From NCBI GenBank assembly GCA_001910725.1, contig MJGA01000070.1:1-56321 (forward strand): a DNA stretch of 56,321 bases, given 5' to 3'. This document shows positions 41,707-53,909 of the stretch, piece after piece. The notes below the pieces were generated by a model. The model was not told where the DNA came from. It ran no database searches and saw nothing but the letters and a program-made list of their open reading frames with translations. Numbering within the stretch: position 1 is the first letter of the stretch; each line of letters opens with the position of its first letter. The position numbers were made by a program, and so were the translations under genes. Source of the DNA: Phanerodontia chrysosporium. Lineage: Eukaryota; Basidiomycota; Agaricomycetes; Polyporales; Phanerochaetaceae.

Positions 41707-43911
41707 TCATAGGAAGTCGATGTACCGCGTCGCCCGACGCCAGTAGTACCGCCATCCTGGGTTCTGCGCCTCGATCTCGTCGCGGAGACGCTCCTCCTCG
41801 GCCTCCTGCTCCCGCACGAGCTTGCCCTCGCCGGGGCGCCAGACCGCGTCCGTGTCGAGGTCGACCTCCATGAGCGGCACAAAGTGGTGTGGCACCTTGT
41901 ACACAAACTTTTCCCAGAGCGCGTATCCGATGTACGCGACGATGTACAGCACGAGGCCGATGTACGTCGCGATGATGTTCCGCACGCTGAACGGCTGCTC
42001 GATCACGCTCGCATAGCCCTGCGCCGCGAACATGAGCACGCAAAGCACGACGACCAGGATCGGCAACACAGGGTACAGCGGCTGCCGGTACGGCAGGTCG
42101 CTCATGTCCCGGCCCTGCGCCTTCCACGCGCTCCGGAACCGCATCGAAATGACACCGATTGTTCCCCACACGAGCAGCGACGAGATGCCGGTGAGGTTGA
42201 TGAACCACGTGAAGACGACACCGTCGCCCCAGATCGTCGTCAGGAACGTGAGGCACGCGATGAGGAGCGTGAGCAGGTTCGCAGGGATCGGCACCCCACG
42301 CTTGTTGCAGTAGCCGAACACGCGCGGGGCCTGTCCTGACCGCGCGAGCGCCAGCAGCATGCGCGACGACGCATAGAAGCAAGAGTTGGTGGCAGAGAGC
42401 ACAGCAGTGAGAAGGACCGCGTTCACGATGTGGACCGCGGCACCCCAGCCGGCACGGACGAAGACGACGGTGATGGGCGACGACGCGACGTCCGAGTCTG
42501 ATGCCAAGGGTCAACACCCATACTGAGGAAGATGATATTCGGACTTACTGCTGGACGCGTTCAATAACGTAGGGTCGTTCCACGCGATACACAGGCCGAT
42601 GGTGAGCATCGTCAGGACGTAGAAGAAGATGATGCGGAAGAAGGTCGCCTTGACCGCGCGAGGGATCGTAATGTGGGGGCGGTTCGATTCGCCGGCCGCA
42701 AGCGAGACAAGCTCGACACCTCCGTATGAGTAGAAGGCGTACACGAACGTCTGCGCAAACGCCTTGAAGCCGCCATGGAAGGCCTGGCCGTTCCTGAAGT
42801 TGGCGAGGCCGGGTCCGGGGTGGCCGATGACGCCTCCCCAGTCGTAGATGAGGCCGACGATGATGAAGAGGATGATCATAACAACCTTGATGAGCGCGAA
42901 CCAGTACTCGGACTCGCCTGCATAGCCGGGTGAGTGCGCATACAGTCACCGAAACGCACGTACGTACCGTAGACACGGACGTGAATGAGCTGCATCGCAA
43001 AAATGGGGACAATGATAATGATAGCCCATTCCCAGGTTTGGAGCTTGGTTGTCCAGTACTGCAAAGGATCGCTCAGTCGGGTTGGATACAAGCTGTTCGT
43101 GAAGACATACCTGAAGAATGACCGCCGCAGCCGTCAGTTCGCTAGCTGCAGGACGGATGTAAACGTCTACTTCTAGGGACGTATGCGACTACCACGTACG
43201 AATAGACAGAGCCCATTGAAGCCAGTAGTTCCAGCCTAGTGAAGCATTTAGTATAGAAGATCACTCCAAGGTAAAGGAAGACTTACCAAGAGTGAAACCT
43301 AACGAAGGTGACACGAAGCGAGAGGCGAATGTAGCGAATGTGCCCGTAACGGGAATGTAGGAAGCCATCTCTCCGCTGTCGATAGACCGTGTCAGTGTCG
43401 GAAATACAAGCAAATCCGCATACACGTACAGCGTAATGACAACCCCGTAACAGAAGATACCGGTAATGAGATACGACAGGAGTGCACTCGCAGGTCCTGC
43501 TACTGACACAGCCTGGCGTAGAGTTCCTGAATGAGCAATTCGCTTACACGACTATGCGTAGCGTGACGTACCGATCCTGCACTGAGGAAAATACCCGTTC
43601 CGATCGTTCCTCCGATGGCTATAGCGCGACGTTAGGCCAGGAAAGCTCTCTGACAGAAGGGGAGACGCACCAATCATCATGATGTGCCTCGTATTGAGGG
43701 CCCGCTGGGTGTCATAGCCCTCCTTCGCATCGCCTGCGACGATCCTCTGCCAGGCGGGCCGGGACAGGTCCTCCTCGGCGACGTTGACGCTGGCGGCAGC
43801 GGGGGCCTTCTTCTCCGTGTCGACTTCAGAATGCTTCTCGGCAAGCGAGGACGCGCTGGAAGGCTTGGAGGCGTACGCCGGGGGCGCGCCTGAGCCGGAT
43901 GCGGAGGGCAT
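41707..43911 (-). CDS. Amino acid permease (Gap1/yeast amino acid transporter type)
   Basis: This is a multi-exon gene from the ATG at 43911 to the stop at 41707, about 570 residues. The hydrophilic N-terminus (Ser/Ala/Pro-rich) ends in NTRHIMM, followed across an intron by IGGTIGTGIFLSAG, the substrate-binding loop of TM1. GEMASYIPVTGTFATFASRFV (TM3), WNYWLQWAL, the TM5-TM6 segments with FAQTFVYAFYSYGGVEL, and NSCFYASSRMLLALARSGQAPRVFGYCNKRGVP (TM8-9) are all typical. About 12 membrane segments are expected. The C-terminal cytosolic tail ends with GWRYYWRRATRYIDFL. It takes up amino acids by proton symport at the plasma membrane. All exons join without breaks. Confidence 0.93.
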
Positions 43912-45290
43912 GGTCGAAGTGGGCGTCTAGGTCTTGCGACGGGGACTCGTCCACCGGCGTGCGTGCGCTGGAGAGGGAGGTGCGCTCCCTGCGTGCGACG
44001 CGCTGAAGGGGCCTGCGAGAGGGCGGTTTGGGGGAGGAGAAGAGGGTAGGAAAGCGAAGTGCTGGCCTCTGCAAATTTGTACTGACTCCCTTTGCCGTGA
44101 GCGGCAGCTCGCGCAATATATGCTGGTCAATCTTTCTGCCGGCGCCTCTACCCCACTTGTGCTCGCGAGGCACACGACATCCGCGGCGTCGACGTCGACG
44201 ACGGCGAGCAGCAGCACTTTTGAACATGGTCATGGTTGGAAGGGAACGTCGTCAAACCCGGGTGCAGTCCGCGGTGCGCGACGCGGTATGAGATAAGACA
44301 AGATGTCGACCTCAGACGCCAGTGAAGCTTGATATCTCCCTGGACGACTCGGCCGAAAGGCAGGCGCAGCTCCATCATACACAGCATGGCTAAATCTTCG
44401 ACTTCGTGTGCGTGTACGTTTGTGCTAGTGAAACTCATAGATAGGTAGACAGGCGACTAAGATACAAGCCGGGAGGAAGGAGGTAACTTGCGATGATGAA
44501 ATGTACTCACTGGGTACTGCCTGGACGATCCTATTACTCTTCCCATATGCTCGTCATCTCGCCACAAGAGCGAGCGGTGTTTAGCCTGGGTTTGCTTGTG
44601 GAGAATGACGCTTCCTCCAACGCGTGCGGAGTCGAGAACCTGGGTCATAGCGAATCGCGTATACGGCTCTCTGGACCGCTGGGGCGGTTCTTACGGCCCG
44701 CCAGCATTGGCAAAGGTTGCACCGCGTTCTGCGGTATCTCGCGAGCGTGGCCGGAGTTGAACAATTGAATGGGGAAATCTCCTACAGGCCGCGCAAGTCG
44801 ACGCTGATCAAGCAGAGGAGTAGAGGAGGCTAAGGCGTGAAATGACCGCGATATCGGGGCGGATATACAGCTTGTGGATTAGGAGTATGCTGGCCGTGAG
44901 GTGTCTGTGGGCGATGTCGTTCCTGACACACTTGGGTGATACATGGGTGAACATACCCAGGGACTGTGCCGACGCCAGCCGCCATCAAAGCCAGGCTCCC
45001 TCGCGTATATATCCCAGGGCTGGGTTGCCAAGCTTTCGTTGTTCTCGAGGTCGTCGGCGACGTCTGAGGGCTGGTGCTCGTCGTGGAAGGTCGTGTGCGC
45101 CAGACGTTCCTTGACGGCTCCCCGCACTTTGCTGATTTGTAATTGGCCTCCGTCAGCTGTCGCGCTTTCGATCGCGGGTGTACCTAACCCTAACCACACG
45201 ATTCTGGGCCCCTGGCAAGGCCCGCTCGTCGAGCTCACGCTTGCCTCCTACACCGACCTCGACCCTCCCCGCTCACGACTCCCTGTAACC
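43912..45290. other. Spacer between divergent permease and transcription factor genes
   Basis: About 1.4 kb of likely bidirectional regulatory DNA. I see no convincing gene. GATA-type and CCAAT-like words occur but nothing decisive. Confidence 0.45.
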
Positions 45291-48200
45291 ATGAAGGAAG
45301 AGCGGAAGCCCGCAAAGACGGGTTCCGGTCGCGGAACCTACGCTCGCCAGGCCTGTAACCACTGCCGCCGTCGGTTAGTTCTCTCTTCCCCGCATTGCCG
45401 CTGATCTTAGTCACCGTGCTCATCCCCCCAATAGCAAGAGCAAGTGCGACGGCCAGCAGCCTGTTTGTGGGCCTTGCCGCGACTCTGGAAGGGCGGACGA
45501 GGTTGGTGGTCTATGCATGCCACGCTCATCCCAGAGAACTGACCACCCGCGCAGTGCACCTGGGGACGGGAGACAGCAAAAAAGGCTCGGACCCAGCAAC
45601 ACTTTGAAAGTCTCGTAAACCATATCAAGAGCCTCGAGGCTCGCGTGAAGGAACTCGAAGGCGAACTCTCAGGTTCTCGTGGCCAGACACGGCGATCGGG
45701 TTCTGTCTCGGATGCGACGAGGCAGTCGTCGTCTCTTTCCCCGCATCCGTCCCCTATCACTAAATTTGAAGAGCACGACGACAGTATACCCAATGGCGAA
45801 GATGATTTGGACCCAGGAGGTGACTCGGACGTAGACTCAGAGATTGAACAGCTTATTGCGCCCACAAGGCATCTAGTGGTACGTCCGCACATCCTAGGAT
45901 CCATGTGCGCCTCTAATTACTATGTATCATCCGTCCTTTTGACTGCTCATCACAACTCGTCGTCGCCGTCGTCGCCGTGATCACGTTGACGCCCCCGTCA
46001 TTCGCGCTCGCACGTGGGCTGTCCACCGACGCCTGCGTGGTTCGTCCCTCGCTCGCCTACGAACGCCATGCATTCTCCCATGCCCTTCATCATCGTACGC
46101 GCGCCCGCAGTTGCAAAATGGCGATCTCGAGGTGTATGGCCCGACGTCGGCTTACCGTCTTGCGCCCGAACGACACACAGACGGCCCGGGGCCCTCAGAA
46201 AGTAATACCCAGATCGTCCATGAGTCCCCCACGCCTGTATTCGATTGGAATCGCTACCTTCCACCAGAAGCACCACTCTCGCGCGCGGAGCATGATAGGT
46301 GCGCTTCAGCTCAACCTGTCTCATGTCGTTGAGTCTGACTACAGCCGTTATACTCAGGCTGCTTGACCTGTTGTTCCGGTTTTGCACCTCTTGGTGCTTC
46401 CGAGTCATCCCCAGTCTCTTCCTCCGCGACATGCATCGCGCACTTTCGTCGCCACCATCCGCGCCACCGCCGAGACTCAGCCATTACTCTCCAATGCTCC
46501 ACAACGCGCTCCTCGCGCTCGCGACGGCGTATTCGGACGACCCGCGTGTGCATGACATCGAGTTTCGCAGACTATATGCGCGTCGCGCAAAAAGTTACCT
46601 TGAGAAGGACTCTCTGACACCGAACGTCTCTGTCGTGAGCGCGCTGAGCCTGCTCAGCACGTTCCATTCGAGCCGGGGAGAGCAGAGCCTTGGCTATCTC
46701 TATGCCGGTATGTAGCGATCTCCGCATATATGAGGGCGCGATGCTTACCATTCGTAGGCATGGCCGGCCGCATGACGCAAGCTCGTGAGCACCCAAATTA
46801 ATGCGCGCGCAGGAGCACAGTCTGACGTCGTTGGTGATCTAGTCGGTCTACAGATCGACTGTTCGTCGCTCGTCAAGTCTGGGCGTATCAAGGAGTCGGA
46901 CATGCACAATCGGAACTGGGCGTACTGGACTACATTTTGCCAGGTGCGCGAGACTCGTCTTACGACCTGGAATATGGACTCAATTGGAGCTTACAGGACG
47001 TATGCTGGTCGCTGTATATCGGCCGCGATTGCGCGATGGCACCACCAAAGGAGCCTGTCATCCCCGTCCCGTTCGTTGACTCCGAGTTCGATCACGAGCC
47101 ATGGGTGTGGGAACCATCCGGATTGCCACCGCAGAAAAGCAATATCGCAAGTGTTTTTCAGGCGACGTGCGAGCTCTTACGGATCGGACGTAGGGTAATG
47201 GACTTTGTGTAAGTCCCGCGGTCTATGGTATGCGCACTTGTCCTAACGGAGATACCTCCAGGAACGGTCTAGGGACCGATTTCCGGCACCCAAATCTGCA
47301 GGTCGTTAGTGAGCTCGAGTACGTCTCGCATCCGCATGGCCGTCACATATAGCATACTCACATTCCCACTTAGTATCGAACTCAACGCCTGGAAAGATTC
47401 TCTGGCGCCTGAGGTTGATCTCACAGCGGCCACCCGTCCTTCCGCGCTCCCGCACAGGCTCACCGTGCATCTCATGTTTTGGTGGCTGTTCATCCTTCTA
47501 CATAGGCCGTTCTATCGACGTACCAAGCCAGGAAACGTGGATATCGATCATGTTAAGGTGAGCTTGTTAGTCAGAGGTCCGTCCGCATCTGACGTACTAA
47601 TTGCATCGTCTTATCCGAATCCTCAGCTCTGTAACAGGGCCGCTGAGAACATGATGCTACTGCTTGGGATCTGGCACAACAATTACAACCTCCGCTACGT
47701 CTCGACCACGCATGTGCAGTTCACATTCTCCGCGGGCACTGTGTTTGTCCTCTCGGCCATCCAGGCGATCTCCGGCCCGCGGCTCGGACGTGTCACGCTC
47801 GCATCTTCACTCTCGCAGGTTGAGACCTGCCTCGAGTACCTCGCTATCATCGGTCACTCGTGGGAAACAGCCGAGTGCGCGCGTGAGATCCTCCTCAACT
47901 TCTTCGACGAAACTTTGAAGCCGCGCCTCTTGCTGCGCAGCGGCGACGCGAATCTCAAGCTTGAGCTGCAAAACGTCGACAAGCGTGCACGGGCACGCGC
48001 GAACTCCAGCGCGTCGAGCATCGGCCGAAAGCGCAATGGTAGCGTTACGGACGAGTCTTCGTCCTCATCGTTCACTTCTGGTATCTCGCCGCCTGGCCCT
48101 CTCTCTCCTCCAAACGGCGGACCCGGATTGAACGAGCTTCACTATTTCCCTGGGAGCCCGACCGTGTCAACGCTCGGCTGGCCGGCGCTGACTGGCCCGA

Positions 48201-48607
48201 AGGAGTTCTTCGCATCCACATCGTCTACGCTGCCCAGTCCGACTATCGAGCAGATTTCGTTCTCGCACCGCCCACACCCTTCGCATCCCAACTTGCACCC
48301 GGGCACGGATATGGACCTCGACGTCGGATACTCGTTCAATTTGAGCCAGCAGATGAACATGGTAGCGGATGTCGTTGGCGGTGGAAGTTCTGCAGGCCAG
48401 CCGTCGTCGCATACCCACTCGCAGCCGACGCCCGCAGATATGATGGCGTTTGGCGTACCCGAGCTCGGCGTTGGATACCAGTTCGACCCCCACATTCACT
48501 CTCAAGTTGCTCTCGACTTTAGTGCGGAGGAGCTAGCGATCATGGATCAGATCGTTCGACAACAGGGCGGAAATGTCATGTTTGCGGTTGGGCAACCTGT
48601 TGGATAG
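45291..48607 (+). CDS. Zn2Cys6 fungal transcription factor with MHR domain
   Basis: The start is the ATG at 45291, after CTGTAACC. Two introns split the DNA-binding domain. The spliced product carries CNHCRRRKSKCDGQQPVCGPC and a last Cys seven residues on, a standard Zn2Cys6 cluster at about residues 21-50. A coiled-coil linker follows (HFESLVNHIKSLEARVKELEGEL), then a Ser-rich acidic stretch. The middle homology region (fungal-specific TF domain) is recognised by LQNGDLEVYGPTSAYR, HNALLALATAYSDDPR, GMAGRMTQALGLQIDC, NRNWAYWTTFCQDVCWSLYIGRDCAM and LMFWWLFILLHRPFYRR. The C-terminal exon (to 48607) is Ser/Pro-rich, with a helical VALDFSAEELAIMDQIVRQQGG end that could be an activation segment. 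Target genes are unknown; the divergent permease is a candidate only by position. Confidence 0.9.
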
Positions 48608-48890
48608 CACGCGGATGGGATCGGTTGACGACGTTCAGATCTTTGTTTTACTGCTCTGTGCACATTAGGATGTTGTGATATCTCCCCGCGGACATGTATC
48701 TAGTAACGGCTTTGACCCTCGGCGGATTGTGTATAGTAATGGTGTACGATATCCTTGTAGTAATGGAGGGCAATCGGATCTCAACTAAACGTGTACACTC
48801 GGAGGAAACGACCTTCACCACGGATTGCAGGGCATGGTGGCGTGTATTCGAACTCGTTTAATTGCGTTGGAAGCAACAATACATGCGTCC

Positions 48891-51732
48891 TTACTGGCTA
48901 CTACCCACCAACCCTCGCATAGCGTCCAGCACCTTGCGAGCTTCGTCTCGCTGGCCCAAAGCCTCCTGCAGCCGCTTCCGAAGCTCTGCATTCTCTCGCT
49001 CGAGCACATACCGTGACGCGGCAGTTGCATCCACGTGAACGTCCTCTCCGCCTTGCGGCTTCGACCAGTGCAGCGGTGGGACAGGAGGGGTGTCGGCGAG
49101 TATCGCATCTAGCTCCTGTTCAAGCTTTGGCAGCGGCTCCTGGAGTAAGCTGCTGCTGTACATGTCGTACACCTCCTCAGTGCTATCTGTACTCACGGGT
49201 CAATACCATATCACGGGTGTCGAGGATTTACCCTCACCAGTTGAATAGATGCTAACGTCGTCGTCAACGTCGTTGGCTAGGCCAAAGGGCGCAGTTGTGT
49301 TGAACAACTTGGTGTCCATCGCGTCTTCGGGCAGTTCTATTCGCGGAGCCGTAGGCGACGCGAAAGGCAGTCCAAGCCCGACGAGCGACGGAAATCCTCT
49401 CGGCCCTCTACAGGGACCGCGATAGGAGCGGACTGGGATAACCTGCGGTTCGACTCCAGAGGCGACAGGGGAGCACCATAGTCGTCCGATTCTGAACTAT
49501 CTGTCGACGGCTCCGCCGCCATTCGCCGTTTCTTCTCGCCGTCACGATCAATATAGACTTGACGGTGCTTCATTCCCGGCTGAGGGCTCTGGTCGTCCTC
49601 GTCTCGTCTAGGTATCGACAGGCGGTTCCCTCGCTTATCGACGGCAGCCTGCCGCCGGGGCTGTCTGGGGTTGCTCTGTCCCGTTGGAGTCGATCTAGAG
49701 TCGACTATTGAGCACGACTGCGAACGCACCCTCTGCGTGTCTTCCTGCGTGCTGCTGCGAGACGGAGAAGTCACGAGACTGCGGCGTCGCCCGAACCGCT
49801 CCTCGTCCCTGTCTCGTACGCGGTGGAGATCTGCTCCCAATGCCTGAGGAGCCACGCCACGATCTTCTGGCCCTTCTGATCCTTCTCCCGCATCGCTCGC
49901 ACGCCTCGCTCGTCCTTCTGCTCGCCAACCTTGCCTTCCGATCCTTCCGCTGGGCCATCGTCATCCTCCTGGTCTGGTGTCATCGCACCCTTGCGAGTTC
50001 TGCCCCAACAATCGCTCCGCCGAATATGCGCCCAACATCTTCGGGGGTGAGGCCGTTATCCGGACAGATTTGTAGCGTGGCGAAAAACGTGAGTAAGCAT
50101 AGTAGGAGGGAGAAGTGCCGGCGAGGTAGTAAGAGCAACACTTGACGGGCGATGTCAATTTGTACACGAAGAGGTGGGAGATTGAGCAGCGCTTCCTCCC
50201 GCTTGCGAACTCGAGCGCTGTAGTTTGGTGTGTCCTCGTCAATGTCAGAGTCTGAGGACGATGACTCAGATGCGTCATCGTCTCCATGTCGTCGTTGGCA
50301 TTGCTCGGCACGAATGATGGACGGCGATACACACCACGCCCAAAGTGCATCAACCAGGGAGCGATGGATAAGCGGCATTGGTAAAGAGGTGAGATAAGTC
50401 ACCAAGAGCGCGCAGACCTCGGCGTAAGATTCGCAGTGTAGCGACAGACGGGCCTTGGAAGATGATGACGAAGATTGAAAATTCGGCAGCGAAGACCGAG
50501 AGGAGAGCTGAGCATATTGCTGAGGTGAGTCGAAATACGCTACCAGATTGAGCAGGCGACTACGGTTCGGTAAGGTGCGAAAGAGGTCGTGTCGGTAGAT
50601 ACCTGCCCACTTCATCAGCAACGATGCCTTGGAGATTTTTCTTTACGTACCCGTCTTGTACAATTCGTCGGTACAAGCGTGTACGACTTCAGGGATATGG
50701 TGTCTATAACCGCCAATGACTACCGGCGCCATGGCGTAGTCGGGTAAGTCCTGAAGATATGAACCGAACACGCCTAAGAGCGGTCCCAAGATCAGCACGC
50801 TGTAGCTGAAAAGACAGTACACTTACTTCCGTCTCTACGGCGAATTTCTCGATTCACGCGTTCCATGAGGCGTCTCTCCCTTCTCTCCCTCCTCCATACC
50901 CCATCGTGTCCTGAGTCCTCGTCCGCCTTATCCCGCACGCAGTCCACCGGTAGCTCGTCCTCGCCTTCCCACAACCTGCCGCTCATGAGCTCCTCCACCT
51001 CGATGTAATCGTGCACCTTGAACGTCTTCGTCTCCTCCGTCAAGATACGCTTCAGAGTCTTGATTACCTGTGGTTTCGGAGGTTGAGGAAACGGCTGTGC
51101 CAGCTGCACAGAGCGTCGTGCATCGAGAGTTGCAGGCGAGGGCGAACCGTGTCTGCTCCGCGGGGCAGAGGCTGACTGCGAGCGTAGACGTGGCGAGGTG
51201 TTTGTGAACGCACTAGTCTCGAGGTATGGCGACGGCGCGACGGGCGAGAACGGTCCGTCACCGCAAGCCCGTGCAATGCGGTCAGCCTCCGCATCCGAGC
51301 AGCGCGGGGCAGCAGCCACGCGGGGCGGGCGTCAAGCTGTGAGAGGGACGAGGAGGCCGTGAGCAGGTCGCGCTCAGGGCTGCGGACGACGCTAGGCTGG
51401 GGTTGTCTGCTCCCGGTCGAGCCGCGGGGACGCGACGCTGGCAGAGAGAGGAAACGGTCACGGCCATCCCTTGGCAACGACTTCTCCCGGTCAGAAGGAA
51501 GGTTACCGACGGACGCACGGGACATTGGGTTTGTCTCTCCCTGATCTGGCGACGACAGGCCTTCATTGTTTCGGAGAATGCTGCGCGGCGTGGGCCGCGC
51601 TGCTTCAGGATATCGGGAAGGTGCCGCGTTGTCCGGAGTTTCATGGTGTTGCCAGTTCTTCCAGTCGTCCCAGGAAGGCTCGGTGGGAGGAAGTGTGCTA
51701 CGCCTTGTCTTTGACTTGGAAAAGAGATGCAT
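48891..51732 (-). CDS. RhoGAP-like protein, several apparent single-base losses
   Basis: The gene runs from the ATG at 51732 (MHLFSKSKTRR) to the stop at 48891. The N-terminal half is Ser/Pro/Arg-rich and low complexity. The GAP-like core spans KWAGIYRHDLFRTLPNRSRLLNLVAYFDS, YAEVCALLVTYLTSLPMPLIHRSLVDALWAWC, DIARQVLLLLPRRHFSLLLCLLTFFATL and NGLTPEDVGRIFGGAI, the order of a RhoGAP fold. The C-terminal part ends with a leucine-rich coiled coil (YVLERENAELRKRLQEALGQRDEARKVLDAMRGL). At about four sites, near 51330, 49975, 49800 and 49407, the frame shifts without a usable intron, each at a G or C run. It probably stimulates GTP hydrolysis by Rho-family GTPases. The catalytic Arg is not pinned down. 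Confidence 0.72.
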
Positions 51733-52354
51733 CTGGGGCGTATGTGAGCACTGCGTGTCCGGCACGAAGTGGTAGCAGGGGAGCGGAGGTTCAAGTCGCG
51801 GTCGGAAGAGACTCACGGCAAGGAGGAGGGGCATCGGAGGCTGACAGGAGAAGCGGCGAGGAGGGAACGGGGCCGTTTTGGTCGAGGCTGACAGGGGCAC
51901 AGCGCTGGTCTACTTCCGGCGGACTTTGCAATGGACAGTTCTGGACCACCCGGGGCGAGAGAGACCTTTGCGCAGATACAACGTCACTACTGCGATCGGT
52001 GGGAGCAGAGTCTAGAGCTCGATGCAGCTGCGTGAGAGATCTGCGCGAACCCGGACGCGTGCTCGAGCAGTCAGGTCTAGAATAAGTGGTCCATGGATGT
52101 GTCGCGCTATCACACGCAGAACCCTGCAAACGTGCTAAGAGGTAACACACGAGCAGATGTCCCTGTTGCATAATTCTGTGCTATGCATGAACGTTGAGTC
52201 AGACGCAGATTGTTCAGATATCAGGTAACTGCTCACCGTTCTCTCGCCAGTATCGCAATAAGATATATGTACATGACGACGGGTAGGTCGAGGCTCTTAC
52301 AACATACTCTTAAAAGGCCACAGCCGCTTACTATTAAAAGAGCTCCTGTATGAC
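51733..52354. other. Spacer upstream of the RhoGAP-like gene
   Basis: No convincing coding sequence. It presumably holds the RhoGAP promoter and the 3' end of the next minus-strand gene. Confidence 0.4.
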
Positions 52355-53652
52355 TTAGTCTTCTCCGAGCGCGTCGAGACATCCGAGCAGCCGGAGGAAC
52401 GTGACAGGCGATGACCCTGCACCTTTTCCCTGGGCGCCGACGAACGGTCGCAAGCTGCTCGTCCGACCGGCGCGGTATTCATTCAAGTACTTGTGCATAG
52501 TCGTCGGCTTCAGCCCCATCATCCTCTCCAGCTGCATAGCCAGCTTATGTTCTTCCAGGCCCTGACCTCGAAGGTCGTCGTGCACGCCAAGGAGCGTGTG
52601 ACCGCGCCCATTTGCCGTGAGCAGCCCCGGCTCGACGAAGAACCGATATCTCTTGGACAGGAAGCGCGTCCGCGGGTGAGCCAGCGTCGCTTGCATATCT
52701 GATCCTGCAGGCAAGGGGATGTTGGAGTTGGAGAGATCCAAACCTATGCGCGGAGATCGATAGATCTTCTTAGGCTTCGGGAGCGACCCAGGCACGACCT
52801 TCGCGCACAGATGGAGCGCGAAGACCCTGTCCCCAGAGTGGGCGGAAGGCGGGAACGCAGTTGTGTCTTCCTGCCACAGGGTCTTGACCAGCTGAGAGAT
52901 GCTGGACGCGCCGCTGAGCCGGAGAAGCTCGTCCACAAGAATGCTGGGACCCGAGAAGACTTTGGACGTCTGGACATTTCGTAGTGTCCGTAAAAGTATT
53001 CCGCCGCGGGTCGTGCTCTGGATGGGCGGCGTGGTGCTACATGATGCAGGCTTGGTGAAGTAGCGAGACGTGACTTCGCAGGATTTTGCAGAAGTTACAG
53101 GTCCACCGAATGTCAGGTCGAGACCTTTGCGCGTCCCGCCCCGATACCGCCAGCCGCGGTCGCAGACCGGGCAGCGGACGTAGACTCAGTGTTACCGCGT
53201 CGCGGCGCCCGATGAAAGTACCTGTACCCGCACTCATGAAATGACGGGAAAGGATAACACGAGGAGAATACGGCGTACCACTTCCCGCTCTCCCGCTGCT
53301 CCTCAGCACCGTGCGTGAACGGGTCCTCGTGACTCCCGGTTTTGTAGAGGTAGAACTCGAGCTCAAGAATCTCGAAGTCGGTCGTCGCGCCGGCTGAGCG
53401 CAAGCTGAGCACTACTCGATTCAGGAGGATGTCTGCGATATCTGCGAAGCGTGAAGAGAGGTCGCCTTGGTCAGTGAGCAGAGACACATCCAGAAGAGAC
53501 TTCAGCCGGTCCAGGACGTCCGAGTCGGGAGCAGGCGCGAGACCAGACGGCGTGTCGAGATTACTACCGGTAATAATCTGGACATGGGGGTTTCGTCTAA
53601 CATGTGCTGTTTCTACGTCGGGTTCTTCTCGTTTGCGCTTCAGGGAGGACAT
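52355..53652 (-). CDS. Conserved uncharacterised fungal protein
   Basis: The likely start is the ATG at 53652 (MSSLKRKREEPDVE). The body contains DFEILELEFYLYKTGSHEDPFTH, GKWYFHR (across an intron), YRGGTRKGLDLTFGG, GGILLRTLRN, GPSILVDELLRLSG and a late RIGLDLSN ... YRFFVEPGLLTANG, ending in a ~100-residue helical tail and the stop at 52355. The pattern of an E-x-E-F-Y core, a DPFTH block and a G-G-I-L-L-R block resembles proteins sometimes annotated as 3-methyladenine-glycosylase-like, but I cannot confirm this. The frame slips near 53150, probably at a lost base, and an intron spans about 53046-53105. The N-terminus has a short KRKREE nuclear-type signal. Confidence 0.55.
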
Positions 53653-53909
53653 GGAGGTCGGGGTGAACCATGCTCGCTCAGACGCCCAGGTCACCCGAGA
53701 CCGCCTCGAGGCTTGAGGTCACCACCGGGTTCTGGGAACAGAATAAACTAGTTGGTATTCCGAGGATGATCTACTAGTGCAGCGGACATCTATAGACGAT
53801 GATACAGCGTAATCGGATACATAGACGATTGGTACGATAAATGAGGAGTTTTGTGCGTGTGTCATGGATACAACTGTGTGCGCATGCGTCGAGTCCAAAC
53901 CATAGCTGC

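Noticed and set aside
41624..42517. Alternative long minus-strand frame over the permease
   Set aside because: Its Arg/His-rich composition and lack of any family pattern mark it as an out-of-frame shadow of the permease exon.
49760..49830. A 41-nt intron in the RhoGAP-like gene that would restore the frame
   Set aside because: It is too short for this genome and lacks a branch site. A lost base in the neighbouring GGG run explains the shift with better residues.
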